Assembly: GCF_014905175.1 (NCBI RefSeq)
Contig: NC_057791.1
Coordinates: 23,970,537-24,034,536 of the forward strand
DNA: 64,000 bases
Source: Aphidius gifuensis
Lineage: Eukaryota; Arthropoda; Insecta; Hymenoptera; Braconidae
Direction of reading: 5' to 3'
The stretch's first letter is position 1, and the number at the start of each line of letters is the position of its first letter. Both the position numbers and the translations under genes were made by a program. Of this stretch, positions 1 through 15,000 are shown piece after piece. The notes below the pieces were generated by a model that worked only from the letters and a program-made list of their open reading frames with translations, had not been told where the DNA came from and searched no databases.

Positions 1-3000
1 ACCCTCACACAAAGTCAACGCTGTTTTCTACCATGCTGTTTCGTGTCTACTCCACACTTTTGACCTCTTCAACCTTCTGCGTGTTATCTCGTAATAATTA
101 TATACATATAACTTTTATTATTTTTTTTTTTATTTTTTATTTTTCTCACTCACAATTTAACCCCTCATGTTTCATACGGTAAAATGCCCCAAGGAGATAT
201 GCAAACTTTTTATTTAATGATATGAGATTGTCAGTATTTATCTTTTAACATATCGGAAAAATTAAACTTTTTTTTTTTTTTTGACTGGTCGTGATAACAT
301 AGAATTTTATCTATTTTTATTTGAAATTATTTTTAAGTTATTTAAAGCTAAATGAATTATTGAATAATTCATTTAAAATATAATTCCTTTTTTTTATTTT
401 TATTAATTTATAATTATTATTTTATTAATATTTTTAAAGCGAAAATTATTTATCAATTTTTTTTTTTTTTTGTTTGATTATTATTTTTATTTACAATTAA
501 ATTTTATTTACTTGAATTTAAGTTGAAAAAACAATAAATATTTGTAATTTTATTGATAAATAAATTTATAAGATAATTTAAAAATTATATTTTATTATTG
601 AATGAATTTATTTGTATAAATAAAATTATTTACTAGTCACTTTTTGTTACAGTTACTTTTTAAAATATTTTATCTATATTTTTTAGTGTAATTTTTTTAA
701 ATAAATAAAATTTTTTTTATCATTGTGTACGTAGGCATTGAACCAATGTTTATTATATTAATAAAAAAAATAAAAAATGATATGAAAATACAGTTGATTT
801 AGAAATGACAAAAAAAAATATTTAAAATAAATAAAAAAATATAAAGCGTGTGCTTTTTCATGGCAGAATGGACCTTCTACTGTGTATAAATTGCAAACAC
901 TGGAAAATACGTATTGAAAAATATAAAATAAACGAATAATAGAGATAAAAAGAGAGAAAGATAGATAAATTATTCGATTTGTGCGAACGATGGCTTTTAA
1001 AAAAAAAAAAACACCAACAATGGCAATCGAATCAACGCTTGGATACTCACACATGAAGAAAAGAGAAATGTTTTTTTTTTATTTTTATTTTTCCATTTCA
1101 TTTCCTCAAAGTGGCAATGACCTCAACAACCTATTGGTTCCATGGTTCACCTAATTTCCACAGAGATTTTCCTTTTATCACACATTTATTCATTTATTTT
1201 TTTTCGTCTAGTATTTTTTTTTTGAACCATTTTCATTTATTTTTCTTGGAATTTTATCAGATTCACTCAAATCACAATATCACTTGAATCTATTTAATTT
1301 TTTTTTTTCCTTTTTTCATCGTTTTTAATCGAAGGGTCAATCATTTTAAAAATTGAAATGATTAATATTATAGATATGACATTGATGGAAACGTTGTATC
1401 AATGATGAATCGTGAAAATTTAATTTCGATTTTGAATAAAAAGTAAACAAATAAAATCTGTCATTTTTTGGATTGCTCTGAGATTGTGTGAATGATGTTT
1501 CATTTTATTTTTCATTTTATATATACTCATTCATTTTTAAAATTTTATAAAATCCATTTCACCGAATCATTCGTTTATGTTGTCTTTTTTTTTTTTTTCT
1601 AGTTAAGCCCTTTTGTGTGTATATCACTTTGAAACACCATTGTTGTTTCACAATTCAATATGACAGAAATAGAAAAATCTAATCTTTGAAATATCAAAAT
1701 TTAATCAAAATTTCGCTTTTTTTTTTCTACAAAAATTTTATATATTATTTTTACCTTTTTTATTTTCAAAACTAAAAGGAATTTTATATTTAAAATTTTT
1801 TTTGAAATTTAAATTTGAGATTTAGTTTAATCTGACTAGTTTTATTTTTATAAACTATAAAATATATTTATTTAATATTTTTTAAAAATACAACAGTTTA
1901 ATAAATAAATTATGAAAAAAAAAAATTTTCTACTTTTGAAATTTAATTATCATAAATCAGATAAATATAAAAGACCAAAAGAAAAACTGTCTGTATTGAT
2001 AGCTAAGAATTAAACAATTAAATTTTTCTATTTTAATCTACTTTCATCTATTTGATTATTTTTTTTTCTTTCAAACTCATCAGATTTTTCATTTGCTTTT
2101 CTATTTGATCATTTTTTTTCCTTGATCACTGTTGGGCAGCAAGTTAACCACATCAAACTTGATAAAGCAATTTTCGTTTAAAAAAAAAAAATTATTATTC
2201 CCTAGATTCTCATTTTACTATAAAGATTTTTCCTCGTTTTATAAACAAACCCTTTTTTTCGTCTACAATGTGGCAACAATAGAAGTAAAAACACATGATA
2301 AAATAAAATATAGATAGTAAAAGAAAATAAAGTAGAAAAACAAGCCTGAATGAGAATAAAAAACGACCTTTGAAGCGTCATATAAAAGGTAATCGAGAGA
2401 AAATAAAGTAAAAAGAAAAAAAAAATGTAAAATTTCGTGATACGCATGAGTAAATAAACAAGATTCTTGTCTCGACACGAAAATTGTTATCAAGTAAGGA
2501 GACATATATAGATCGTATTCCTTTTGTTTTATTTGTTTTGAATTTTCTCATTAATTTTACTTTGTCTCTTGTAAAATTTTCATTGTACAAACAAAACCCC
2601 TGGTATCTTGTATTCTTCTGTTTCATAAAAACAATTCAAATTATATTTTTTCACACATAAAAATCCCATAAATCTTAATTAATCAATTTAGCCACAATAA
2701 AAGTAATTTAATTTTTTTCATTGTTAATTATATTCAACTATTATTTTCACATATAAAAAATCAATTAATTTTTCCATTATTATTATCAAAAAAATTTCAA
2801 TAATAATATTTTTTTTATTTTTAAATTTAATTATATTAATTTGTTTTATTTATTTTAATTTATCAATTTAAAAAAATAAATTAAATAAATAAAATTGAAC
2901 TCTTTTTTTTTAATATTTATATTTTTTTAATTTTCATTTCTATAATTGTTGTTGATTTTTTATTTATTTATTTATTTAAATATTTATTTTCATAATTATT

Positions 3001-6000
3001 TTTTTATTTAATTATTTATTTAGTCATTTAAATCATATTGTATTTTGTAATTTTTTTTATCAATGTTATCATTACATTCATACAATTCGACAATAAAAAA
3101 TTGTAAAAATTCTGGTCACTCTCTGATATTCCATTGGAGTTTGTTGGTTGACTCCGAGGCTCATACATTTTGCTATACTCTGCTAAGCTTCCAATTACTC
3201 GACTCGAAATGCCAATGTGTGTATAACACAGAATGGATCTGTTGGCTAAGCCTTTCGCATATACATGTATTCGCAAGTCAAATATATTCACACATGTATT
3301 TAGTTTGTTGTACATATTCCTCTCTTTCCCTCAGTCTCACTCTTCCTTCTCTCCCTCATCTCTTGAAAAAAAAATATACAACACAAGCCATCTGTATCAA
3401 AGATTAAACCGATAAATAAAATAACAATAATAATAATGATAATTTAACATGAAGAAATATCATTGTGACAGTTCAAGTGCAGATATATCTTTTAAACTAC
3501 TAAATTTCATCTCGAATCAGATATTTTCCAGAAGAATATTTTTTTATTCAAACAAAAAAAAAAAAACCCCATTATATCATTTTAAATTTGATAATAATAA
3601 TAATAATTTTTTATATTTTTTATCTTCTTTATATCTTATCGGCTTATTTTTAAAACTGACGATTTATTTTTTTTCATTTTTGACAAGTAGATTATGAAGA
3701 AGCTTATGACATAGATCGTTTGCTGAATTAATTTTTATTCCATTTTAAAAAAGAATGTAACCGTGTATATGAAAAAAAAAGGATAAAATTTAAATGAATA
3801 ATAAGAATGATGAAAAAAAAATTAAAAATTGGATTAAAAAATACGATTATATGCAAGAGAAAGCTGAGAATGTTGCAGAATCAAGGATGAAGATGAATAA
3901 TACGACACTGCGGGGTGTTTAAAACGATCTTAAATCCCTCGACTGAACATGGAAAAAAAAATTGAGATAATAAAAAAATATATAGTTATAACTCAGTCTT
4001 AGTCGCAGAGTTAATCGTTGTAATACTTTGATTTAATACTCCGAGTTGAGACAAATACATACAAATGTATTATAAAAGAATTTGAAAAAATAAAAAATTG
4101 ATTTCGGGGTGATTCGAAAACCACAAAGAAATAAAACTTAAAAAAATAACACTGCCAAATGAAAGGTAAAAAAAAGGACTAAAAAAAAAGACTTATTTTC
4201 AAATGAAAATAATAAGTTCATTTTATCTGATTTATGTCTCGTTAGATTATCCAAATAATGCAAAAATTTTTAACTTTATTTGAGTTTTTTTTTTTAAAAA
4301 TAATGTTAAAAAATTAAATGAATTCTTTTGAAGAATATGTGTTGAAAATCCAAGTATATGAATTTTAAAAAGTGAAAGATATATAAAAAAAAAAATTAAT
4401 TATAAAATGAAAAAAAAATAAAAAATAAATCTAAGCGAGTCTATTCAGTTTGTTATAGTATTTTATGTTGAAAGCTGGTTCTTTTATGCAAGAAAAATAT
4501 TACCAGTCCATTTCGAATTGCTAATTTTTTTTTTTATTCTTATGTGCGGATGAATAATAATTTAAGGTGATATTATTAACGTTGATGGGTGAAATTATAT
4601 ATGAGAAAGATAAAAAATCATAAAGAGAAAAAGAGGGACATATTGTACATGTTAAAACTTACCCCAAATCAATCTGTCAAGGCTCTCCTTTTGTTATCTT
4701 TTTTCCTTTTTTTTTTTTCGTTCTGGTTCTCCAGACAGCTCATTAACTCTCAAGCATACTACATATCATGATCATGAATTTTTCTGTTTAACATCTATAT
4801 CAAATTTTTCATGTGTTTTTGTTTTTTTTTTCTTCTTTTTTTTTTGTTGTTTTGTTGTGTGTGTCTTTTTTCTTTTGAACAATATATTTGTGGCGTTTGG
4901 CTATCAATCAGTTTGATGAAAAGAGGGTAGAAAAAAAATATAAAAATATAGAAAAATCAAAGTATAACGACCGATGAACTTTTTAACAAGTTCAACACAA
5001 TGTTGCTTTTAAAGCTTAATAGTTGTTGAACATGCTGACGTTGAATATAGGAATATGCTGAAGTCGTGACGACTATACAAAAGAGGAGAGACGAAGAGAG
5101 AGTAAAGGTAAGAAAAAAAATAATAATAGTAAAAAAAAAATGAATAAAAATGTAAATGTGACACGCTCATGCTTCAAATGGCTCAATCTAAGAAAAGTGA
5201 TATGTTCGTGTATATGTTTTTTATAGCAAAACTAGCAATTGAGTCAAATCGAAGTTGAAAGATTATTACATTACTAAACATGCTGAAGAAAAATTTTCTA
5301 ATCAATAAAAATAAATCCTTAAAAGAACAATTAATCTAATTGAAAATATCTGTCGATAAAAATATTAACTAAAAAGTAAAAAATAAATTAAATAAACAAA
5401 AAAATTTATACAATATTTTCCTTGTTAATTTAAGCAAAAAAAAAAATAATAAATTTTTCAAATTAATAATTATCTACTAGGTTTAGAAATTAATTTTTTC
5501 ATATGATTTTTTTTGCAACAAGTCAATTAAAATACCAACTTTTTTGTTGAATTAATTTCAGTAATTTATCTTGAAAAATAACAACGAAAAATTGACAATT
5601 AAAAGCAAAAATATTTAGAGTTAATTGACCTCCAGTTAATTTAAAATTTACAACAATTAATTGTAAATAATAAAAACAATTTTTTCCTTCAAACAAATAA
5701 ATATAATTTAAGCAAATTAGAGAGAAGCTTTTTTCCTTTTTTTTTCATAATGATTGTTTACTTGGATAATTATTCATCAATTTAATTTTTTTTTGTAGCT
5801 TGATGGTTTTATAATCGGGCCTTTGTTTGTATTTTACCAACAATTAAGCTAAACAACAAGACAGTATTGTGATGACAACATAACCGTCAGCTATGTCTGT
5901 CCTGTCACACAATTGAAATTTGAGACAATGTATCCAAGTGTTTGTGAAGGATTGTATTGTTCAAATTGCTTGATGGTGCTTTTCTTCGTGCTCAATAAAT

Positions 6001-9000
6001 ACATGACCACCCTTCTCAATTTACTTGTATTGTCTCAGTTATTTTATTTTTTTTTCGGCTCTTTTTTTCTCTCTATAGTTTCTTGATGCATCATTTTTTT
6101 TTTTTTTGACATTTTACAATGAAAATTTGAGCATTCACTGTACATATTCAACAATAAAATTGTATTTATATTTGAAATGTTGTATTGAAATGTGTCAACA
6201 CACATGACACATAAATATTTCAAATAATTTTTATTCATTTTTTTTTTTTATTTTTGTGATCCTTATTTGTTGACAGATGATATTATTATTCTGTTATTTA
6301 TTGGTTTAAAGTGACATTTTTACATGATGAAAATGACATTTACATTTATTTTTTTGGACTTGAACTAATAATAGTATAAGGTGAAATTTTTTTATCTATA
6401 AAACAGTAGGTGCCCTTGGGCAATCGTATTTTCCATGCATGAAAATATTTGTCGATAAAATAGCTTACATTTTCCTGATGGCTTATCTTCTTTGCTCTCG
6501 TTGGTTGTCCCTAAGTATATTTTTTATTGAATTGAAACAGAAATATACATTTAAATACAACGAAATATTTAACATAAATTTTATCACACGAAAAAATATT
6601 TAAATTTATTAAAATAATATTTTTTTTACCTTTTTTTTTTCATTAAATTGTCCTTTTTTTTAAATCATATATTTATAAATATTTATTTTATTTTTTTAGT
6701 GTTTTTAATTTTATTTTTTAAACTATTATCAACTTGACAAATTTCGAAATTTATTTTTACCTTTTTTTTTATTTCAATTTTATCATTATATTTTTTTTTC
6801 TCTCGACTTTACGAATGTCCAACAATTTCGTTGGTCGAATTTATATATATATATTTTTTTTTCAGTTGGCACAGACATCGCAATGTCGACCTGAGTTCAA
6901 TCTGAACGTTAATAACTGCCACGGGAAATTCGTTGCGACGCTTAACTGAGTGAGAAATTAAAAAAGAAAAAAAAAGTAAAATGATGTTTTGTTAAAGCAA
7001 AAGGGAAATAAAAAAATTTTTAAATTTCAGGAATAGTAAAAAAGCAAGTACAGCATGTAGAAAAACTTGTGTCAGTAATAAAGTAACTTTTAAAATTTAT
7101 AATTACATTTTATAGTTTTAAAAATATATTTTAAATGATAAAAAAAAATAATAATAATTTATTAATATTGAGCTATTAATATTCAAATATAATTTTAATG
7201 TAAATTCAAACAACTTGTCGGTTAATTCGATGAGGCCAATTGATTACCGTCTAAAAATTATTATAAAACAGTATTTAAAAAATATTTATATATTTTTCTC
7301 TGTCGCGTTGCGTGTCAACAGCTTTCTTCTGGCATTTAAACCCTCTCTTTCACATTAAAGATATTTTTTTTATATCAAAAAACAACGTGACACGATTCAA
7401 CTTAAACCATCAACTTTTTTTTACCCAACAAAAACTTGTTCTATAAAGACGAAGGCACAATAATTATACCAACAATTTACTACACACCTTTTCAACTTGA
7501 AAATAAAAAAAAAATGAAATATAAAAAATATCATAATAATAATATATGTAGAGTATATAAAAGGATATATTCATGTTACGTTGTAAAATTACGTTGTGGT
7601 CATGCAACAATAAATGACTGAAAATCAGCTCGATCAACACTGGCATATATAAGCAACCACACGCCAACGGAATGAAGGGTTAGATGATTAGTCTTGTGGT
7701 CATGTTTTTCACGATCAATAAGCAAATTAACGTGTTCACCATTATTTTTTTTTATTTTTTTTTTTTACATCTCACTCATTCACGACTAAATTTTACCCTT
7801 TTATCTCTCCCTCCAACTTGTGCTTCGATGCTCGACGATAAACAAGCCAAAGGACAAAAAAAAAAAAGTTTAAATTTTAAAATAAAAAGATACAAAAGCC
7901 AAAAAAGTAATAAAGTTAAAAAAAATATATACACTTTTATCAATCATCGCTTTGTTGAGGAAACGAGAAACTAAAAGTTTAAAAAAAGACAAAATAATAA
8001 ACGCAAAGTGAATGAGGGAGGAAAAAATAAAATAAAAAAAATTATGTTGGTTGTTGGTAGATAGTAACTTTACCACCAAACTCGATTTCAAGTTGTCGAT
8101 TAGAAAAAAAAAAAAAAAATGAAATAAATAAAATAAGAGAAAAAAAAGTTTGAAAAAAACCAGCAAGTGCGGTCGGCCATCGTATCGAATGACGATCCAG
8201 TTTTCCAGCTCGTTTCTTTTGGCCAAAAGGGACACAATCATTCGCGCGCAACAAATGTACCAACAATAGAGTACACACACCCACAAAAAACACACACATA
8301 AAAACATCAACCCCTCATGTTACGATAACAGGAATTTTATATATATCGCGTAAATATCGAGTCAGAAGTTGAATGATGACAAACCAGATCTGGTTAGTCA
8401 GTACGAGCAAAATAAAAATAGAAAAATGAAAACGAAAAAAAGCATACATCTCACAGATGATGGGTGAGAAAAGTCACCCTTATATCCAGTTATAAAATAA
8501 CAATAAAATAATAATAATAAAATATATTTTGAACACAAGATGAAAATATAATTTTCTTCCTAATTATTTTGTAAATGTCTTATGTTGAAATTGACAGTTC
8601 AAAAGGGTGTTAAACATTTTGGGGAAACAATTGAATGAAAGAACAATTCATGAAAGGAAACAACTAAATATACCCTGATGTATTTTTCAAGTAAATATAT
8701 ATAAAAGATGATGGCTGTGTGTTGGTGTATTGTTGTATATAGTTACTCTATCATCAACTCGATCCTCCAAATGAAACAAGGCTCATTGAGACACTTGAAA
8801 ATCTATTTGAACACTTTGTATACACTTTGTTATTTCACTTGAAATATACAGCTGTTGTATATATATTTTGTATTATTTCTATCTCTTGAATTGTCACAAA
8901 TTTTTAGTCCATTAACGACACACAGCCATATGGCTTAGTTTCAATAAAAATTTACAATGACACTTACACTTGAGTAACACTTATTTGATGATGAATATAT

Positions 9001-11744
9001 GAGGGGAAAATATTTGATATATATTTTTGCTTTACTAACAAGAGAATCTAACCATCTGAAAATTTGAAAAGTAAAATAGATCTAGCTCTAATTTAATATG
9101 AGTCATTCTGTTAATTTTTTAAATACAAAAAAAATAAATTAGAAAACAATATTTAGTTGTCAAAAAATTCAAACGAAAAGAGCTTTAATTTTACGAATTT
9201 AAGGAGTTTATTTCAAAGAGTTTGACGTAAAAATAAAAAGCTCATATACCAAATGAGCTTATGTCATTGGAGATGAGCTTTTTTGTATTTGAGAAAAAAA
9301 ATTGGTTATGGAGATGAGCTTTTTTTTTGTTTATAATAATAATAAAAAAATACTAATATTTTGTTGACATGTATTTTTGTAATTTTAATATCTGGTGCAT
9401 GAGCTTTTTTTCGTCTCATTTTTACATGTTTAAGTGTATGTAAAATATATTAAGAGATTGAAAATAAATGCTTATGAAAATGACAGTTACGCCTTTTTGC
9501 AAATAATAAACAACTAAGAATCTAAGATATTTATGTTTTAGTATTTAAACAGTTAAAATTTATTAGTTAACATTGAGGGTCACTTTATTTCGTCTATTTG
9601 CAGTATTATTTAAATAAATAGTATTTGCGTATATATTTGAAAATTCACAACTCAAAATAGTCTTAGTTACCAAACTAACTGTAACTTGTGTTGTAACTAT
9701 ATATAATTGCATTACACTGTACCACTTGTATAAATTACCTTGAATCTCAAGAAGTAAGTACCCGAAGAGAAAAGCACGAGTTGACTTGCTAATGCTACTT
9801 CACAGTGACGTTGTTAAAGCTCAACTAAAAACTGACTTTTTGAAAATAAAAAAAATTATTTTATTTAACTTTTATTATATTTATGATAATGAAAAGTAAT
9901 GTACTTGGTAAATATGAAATTTTAGAAACTTAAATATTTCGTAATTTTATCATCATTAATATATTAACGTTATATTTTTTTACTTTATAAAAATTATCAA
10001 AATCAAACACAATCAAAATATGAAAAAAAAAATTTTTTTATTTTCAAATAATTTCTCTATAAATTTTTATCATTTCCAATTTTTATTTTTTTTTCATATT
10101 TATATTCCGAGAATTGCAGTTTATTTTTTGCACTGAATCAATTTTTTTTTCATATAATAATCATTATATTTTAAATAGTAGAAATTGTAAAAAAAAAAAT
10201 GAAAATAGATAAATCATTTTTTGCAAGCACTAGAAATTTATTTTTCAAATTTAATTTTATGAATATTTAATTATTTAATAGTATATAAATCAATAAATTG
10301 GTATATAATTAGTAGACTATTTATCTAAAATGAATGTGCATAATTTTAATGATCTTTTAATGATTTGAAAATGTGCTTTTATATGCACTCAAGTGCAGGT
10401 GTCTATTATTTTATATACACGAATATAATATATAATTTTGCCCAGTTGTTGTACTTGTATCGATTTAATGAGTCTATGATTTGGAATATATATGCGTGAA
10501 TTTTATCAGCCACTTGTGCATTATTCGTTCGTCTACTTGGCTATAATACTGCACTTATTGTCTTAAAAATTTATAACCACATTATCCAAGCCCCAAAGGT
10601 AACATTTTCTTCTTTTTTTTTTCAATGTTTATTTATTATTATTTTTCTCTTGTTTCTATTGGCTGTTATTCAACTTTAAAAAGTTGTCTAGAGTCTTTGA
10701 GTACTTGTGGGTGTATTGGAATTTAATTATTAATGTAAAAAAAAAATCTATTCTTGCAGCTTGAAATTTATTGATAATAATTTGACATGATTTTATGTCA
10801 TGTAAGGTGTTCGATCAACACAGTATAGATGTACTTATTTTCCATGAATATTCAATACTTGACTTGCACTCTACAGATAATTTATTTATTCATAATTTTT
10901 TCTATTAAAAATTGATCACTTGATTTTTAAATAAATGAAGCTTTGACATTATTTGAAAGCTTGTTAATTTTTTTTTAAATATGATTTTTAAATGGCTGAT
11001 ATTTTTTTTTTATTTCGTAATTAATTTAATTATATTTAAAGAATTTATAACTGTAAATTGAATAGAGTTGAGCTTGTAATTTAAGCTTGAAAATTTATTT
11101 AAGTATTGACATTTTAAATGTGTACTTAAACATTTATTTATTTTATTTGTTTGAGTCATTTTTAGGACAATTTACTTGTTGAAGACAAGTAACAGAAGTA
11201 TATGTGAAGGCACTTAACTTTTTTTTTTCTACAAGTGTGTACAGTCCAAAACTTTGTAATGGTGTTTTTTTTTTTTTTTTTATTTTATTTTTCCAAGTTA
11301 AAAAGATCCTCCTTAGATAGTGTTAAATTTTTTCACGCTTCTTAAAGTCACTGGGGACTCACATATACTTGATTTTATAACAAAATAAAATAAAAAAGAA
11401 ATACTTTAAATGTTGTACATTATTTTTGTTTTTTTTTTTGTTTTATTTTAGTGAAAAAGTAAAAAAGTCGATCAGTGAAGGAAATATCGATTTTCAGTTT
11501 AACTAAGTGCTCTCCATTTGATGCTGTTGCATTTTGAATGATCATGTTGGTAATTTTTAAACTAAAAATAATTATTTAGCTAATATTGTCAAAGAAAATA
11601 AATAAATTCAAATTTTAATATCCTTATTTTATTTATTCCTATTATAAATAGAACATCCTGTTATAAAAAGAACAGTTTTCATTGATTATTGTGAAAGAGA
11701 GAGATAGATAAAATATGAGTAAGTGTGTTACATTATCTTTTTTT
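1..11744. other. Intergenic AT-rich DNA, no supported gene
   Basis: Long A and T runs dominate, and the open readings found are Phe/Ile/Tyr/Lys-rich products of those runs. GC-richer patches stand out at 3060-3330, 6869-6955, 7560-7690 and 8160-8310. None shows a protein family or RNA that I recognise. The patch at 6869-6955 follows a pyrimidine tract ending in cag and could be an exon of an unseen plus-strand gene, though it contains only a short open stretch ending at 6949. A short motif, gatgagcttttttt, recurs at about 9271, 9313 and 9400. Confidence 0.5.
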
Positions 11745-12040
11745 TAAAAAAAATAAAAAAAGTATTCGGTGTTTGAGGTGAATATTTTCTGGCGTAGACC
11801 AAGTGCGTAATTCACATGGTCTATGTTAGATTATATTTAACCCAAACACCAGAGAAACAACACACGCAGAAGAAATGGAATATTTTTCACTTCTGAAACT
11901 AAATGTGCCATGAGAGTTATATAAATAGATATAACCATTGTTATCTTCCTTTGTATAATAAGACGGAGATTTGAACCCTAGACCACAAGCACTGTAGGCA
12001 GGGCTCTTGACGATTTAACCATATGCTCACTCGATCAACT
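11745..12040 (-). mobile_element. tRNA-derived SINE-like element, copy 1
   Basis: Read on the minus strand, about 12035-11965 looks like a tRNA head: TGAGCATATGGTTAAAT as a degenerate A box and GGGTTCAAATCTC as a B box. This is followed by a body of about 170 bp ending in a hairpin (cgtagacca at 11793-11801 pairing with tggtctatg at 11817-11825) and the tail block ggtgtttgaggtgaatattt before an A/T run. Two related copies lie at about 22060 and 23262. The element is non-coding. It is probably retrotransposed by an unrelated LINE, which is inference. Confidence 0.6.
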
Positions 12041-15000
12041 ATGAAAAATAATGAAACTTTATTATTTATTTGAAAGCTTATTCAATTTAAATTTAAATTA
12101 TTTATTATGTCATTACATTTACTAAAAAACAAAACATGAATTCAAATATATTTCAATTATTTAAAAAAATTTTTTTTTTAATTATAAATAATTATCAATA
12201 GAAATAATAAAATATTTTTGTTATAAATTAATTTCTAAAATTAATATTTCTGGTATTTTAAAACAAAGGAAAAAAAATAATTTAAATTAAAAATTAATTT
12301 TTTTTGTTAACCAAATGAATCAAAGATATTAATTTTTTTTTCGATTTGAATTTTTAAAAGAATTTTTATAAGCACATAAAGATTCAGAAAAAAAAAAAAA
12401 CATTTAATGGTATTTCTATCAACAGAATCAATTGTTTTATTTTTAATTTCACTTGGTCATAATTATTTATTTAATACTTAGTAAATAAAAACTTTAAAAT
12501 TAATAACAAATATTCAATTATTTAATCAACTTTTAAATTTGTTAAACTATAAATTAAAAAAATATTTTAAATTTACTAACAAGAGTTATTTTTTTGCTTC
12601 AAATTAACTAATAATTAAAAGATAATAATATAAATTAAATATTAATTTTAAAATATATATTAACATATAAATAAAATTGAATTTTTATTTGGTCTAAATT
12701 TTTCAAACATATTTATATATATATTTTATATATATTCCATATATATTCATAAATATTATATAAATTTTTACATTTATATATTTTTATATATTTTTTATAT
12801 ATATTTTATATATTTTATATTTTGTATATTTTGATATAATTTTTTTTTATTTACATTTAACTTATAAATTTTTTTTAAATTAATTTTTTTTTTTGATTTT
12901 TATAAATAAAAACAAATTTAAAAAAGTAAGAAAAAACATATATAATAATTAATTTTATAAATAAAAACAAGAGAAAAAACGGAAAAAAAAATTAACACTT
13001 ATTAAAATGAATAATTAAAAAAGTTTGTTTTTTACGATTTGAAATGTCATTTCTTCATTATAAAAATTAAGAAATTTTAAGGTATTCAAATTTATTTAAA
13101 ATATAAAAAAGAATATTATGAAAAATCTTTTTCAAAAATACATATTTCAATATAATCGAAATAAATAATACATATTTTCCACTTGGGAAATTAAATATTA
13201 ATTTTGAATATTTCATTTTATCATTAACAGGTATAAATAAAAGTTGAATTTTTTATTTTAGTCTAAATGTACTGTCAAATTACATTCAAGTTTAATTGAT
13301 TTATTGTTTTGATAAAATTAATTTCCATAGTATTTTTATTCATCAAAAATATTATAATAACAAACATCAATTAAAAATGTAATATAATTTCAAATCAATA
13401 TCAACCTTTGATTAATTATTAAATTTTTCAATTAACCCAATTAATTAAATATCATAAATTCTCTCTACAAAATTATCAAATATGAATTTAATAAAGCTCA
13501 TTGTGACAAATGCAGAAAAAAAAAAAAAAAAAAAACATAAAAAGAATCATTTTATTATTGGACATGTAGTATGCTATTAAATTTTCAATTCCACTTACTG
13601 CTTGAGGCTCAATTTCAATAAAAAATTTCAATAAATCTGGACTCATTTGAATTTGGAATTCGAGGAACGAAACTATTCACAGTTTAACACACTTTTTTAT
13701 ATTTTCCTAGAAAAAGATAATAAAAAAACAAGTAGATCAATAGCTGAAAATGGCCAGAAAATATTAAAAGCAGCTCAGTGTCGATCAATGGAAACAAGAC
13801 AAGTATACCCTTATATACTTGTTCAAATATTCATGTTAATTTCACTTTTGCATTGCCGCAAGGGCGTCCACTAAATACATAGAAAAAAAATATATATAAA
13901 GGCCTTTTTTATGACTGCTTTTACAATCGATCCATGATTATATCTGACTAGTCCCCAGTCATTTCAGATATCGAAATATCTTTCTTGGTAATATATTTGC
14001 TCTCTTTTAGCCACTTTGCAAGAGTGATTGGTTTCGTTAACTCTCTCTGAAAACTTTTATATTCACCATCAGTTAAAATTATATCCATGATTATTATCAT
14101 GATTATTGTATATTGGATTTACTGTATTAAAAACCACTATATCAATTTACCATCTTGTATACAATTGAGTTTTTTTTATTTTTAAATATTATTTTTCCTT
14201 TCAATATATTACCAATAATTTTTTTCTTCCAATCTTCATTATTCAATATTGTATATTATTTTTTTCTCTTTTTTTTTTTTTCATTCATTATTATACAATT
14301 CTCATTATCTTGAACAAATTGAATTTTTATTTAATGATACAGATTCTGTATAATGACCAATATCTAAATTATAGATTGAAAATTTTTAATTAAAATTTAA
14401 CATAGCAGAAAAAATAATTTATCATTGTAAAAAAAAATTTAAATATACAGGATTACCTTTAAAAAGCCATGATCTCAATAACAGATAATTTGTTAATTTA
14501 AAAATACTGATAATAAATTCAACAACAAAAGAAAAAACAGATAAAAAAATAAAAAATAATTTTGAATTGTCATTGTGGCAGGATGTCAATTCGGTTGACA
14601 AACATTGGCTGAATATTTTGTGATTATATAAACAAGATGAAAATAAAAAAAAGAGGATATATGTAAAATAGTAAAAAGTGACAAAGAAAAATTAATGTAA
14701 ATAATAGAAACTGGCACGTGAATTGACAAAGACAGAGAACAATAAAAAAAATAAAAAAATAAAGTGAGAATGGGTGTTGCCTTAACAGCTCTAGAGACAG
14801 TCTTGGTACGTAGAATAATGGCTAAAATAAGGGTGAGAGAAAATAGAGAAAGGGAGCAAGAGGGAGAGAAGGAAGAGACAGTATTAGGGGTGTTTGTGGT
14901 GAAGAACGAGCATTGTACAAGCTAAGGTAAGGGGGTAAAGATAGAATGGTTAAGAAGGTATAAGAGACGAGGTCAGGTAGGTGCCTGTTAGCTAGACGAG

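Noticed and set aside
12708..12842. TA-rich stretch as a replication origin or promoter
   Set aside because: Simple-sequence DNA of this kind is common throughout the window and there is no adjacent gene.
13647..13874. 75-codon plus-strand open reading
   Set aside because: No recognisable family, no supporting neighbours, and of a length expected by chance in this composition.
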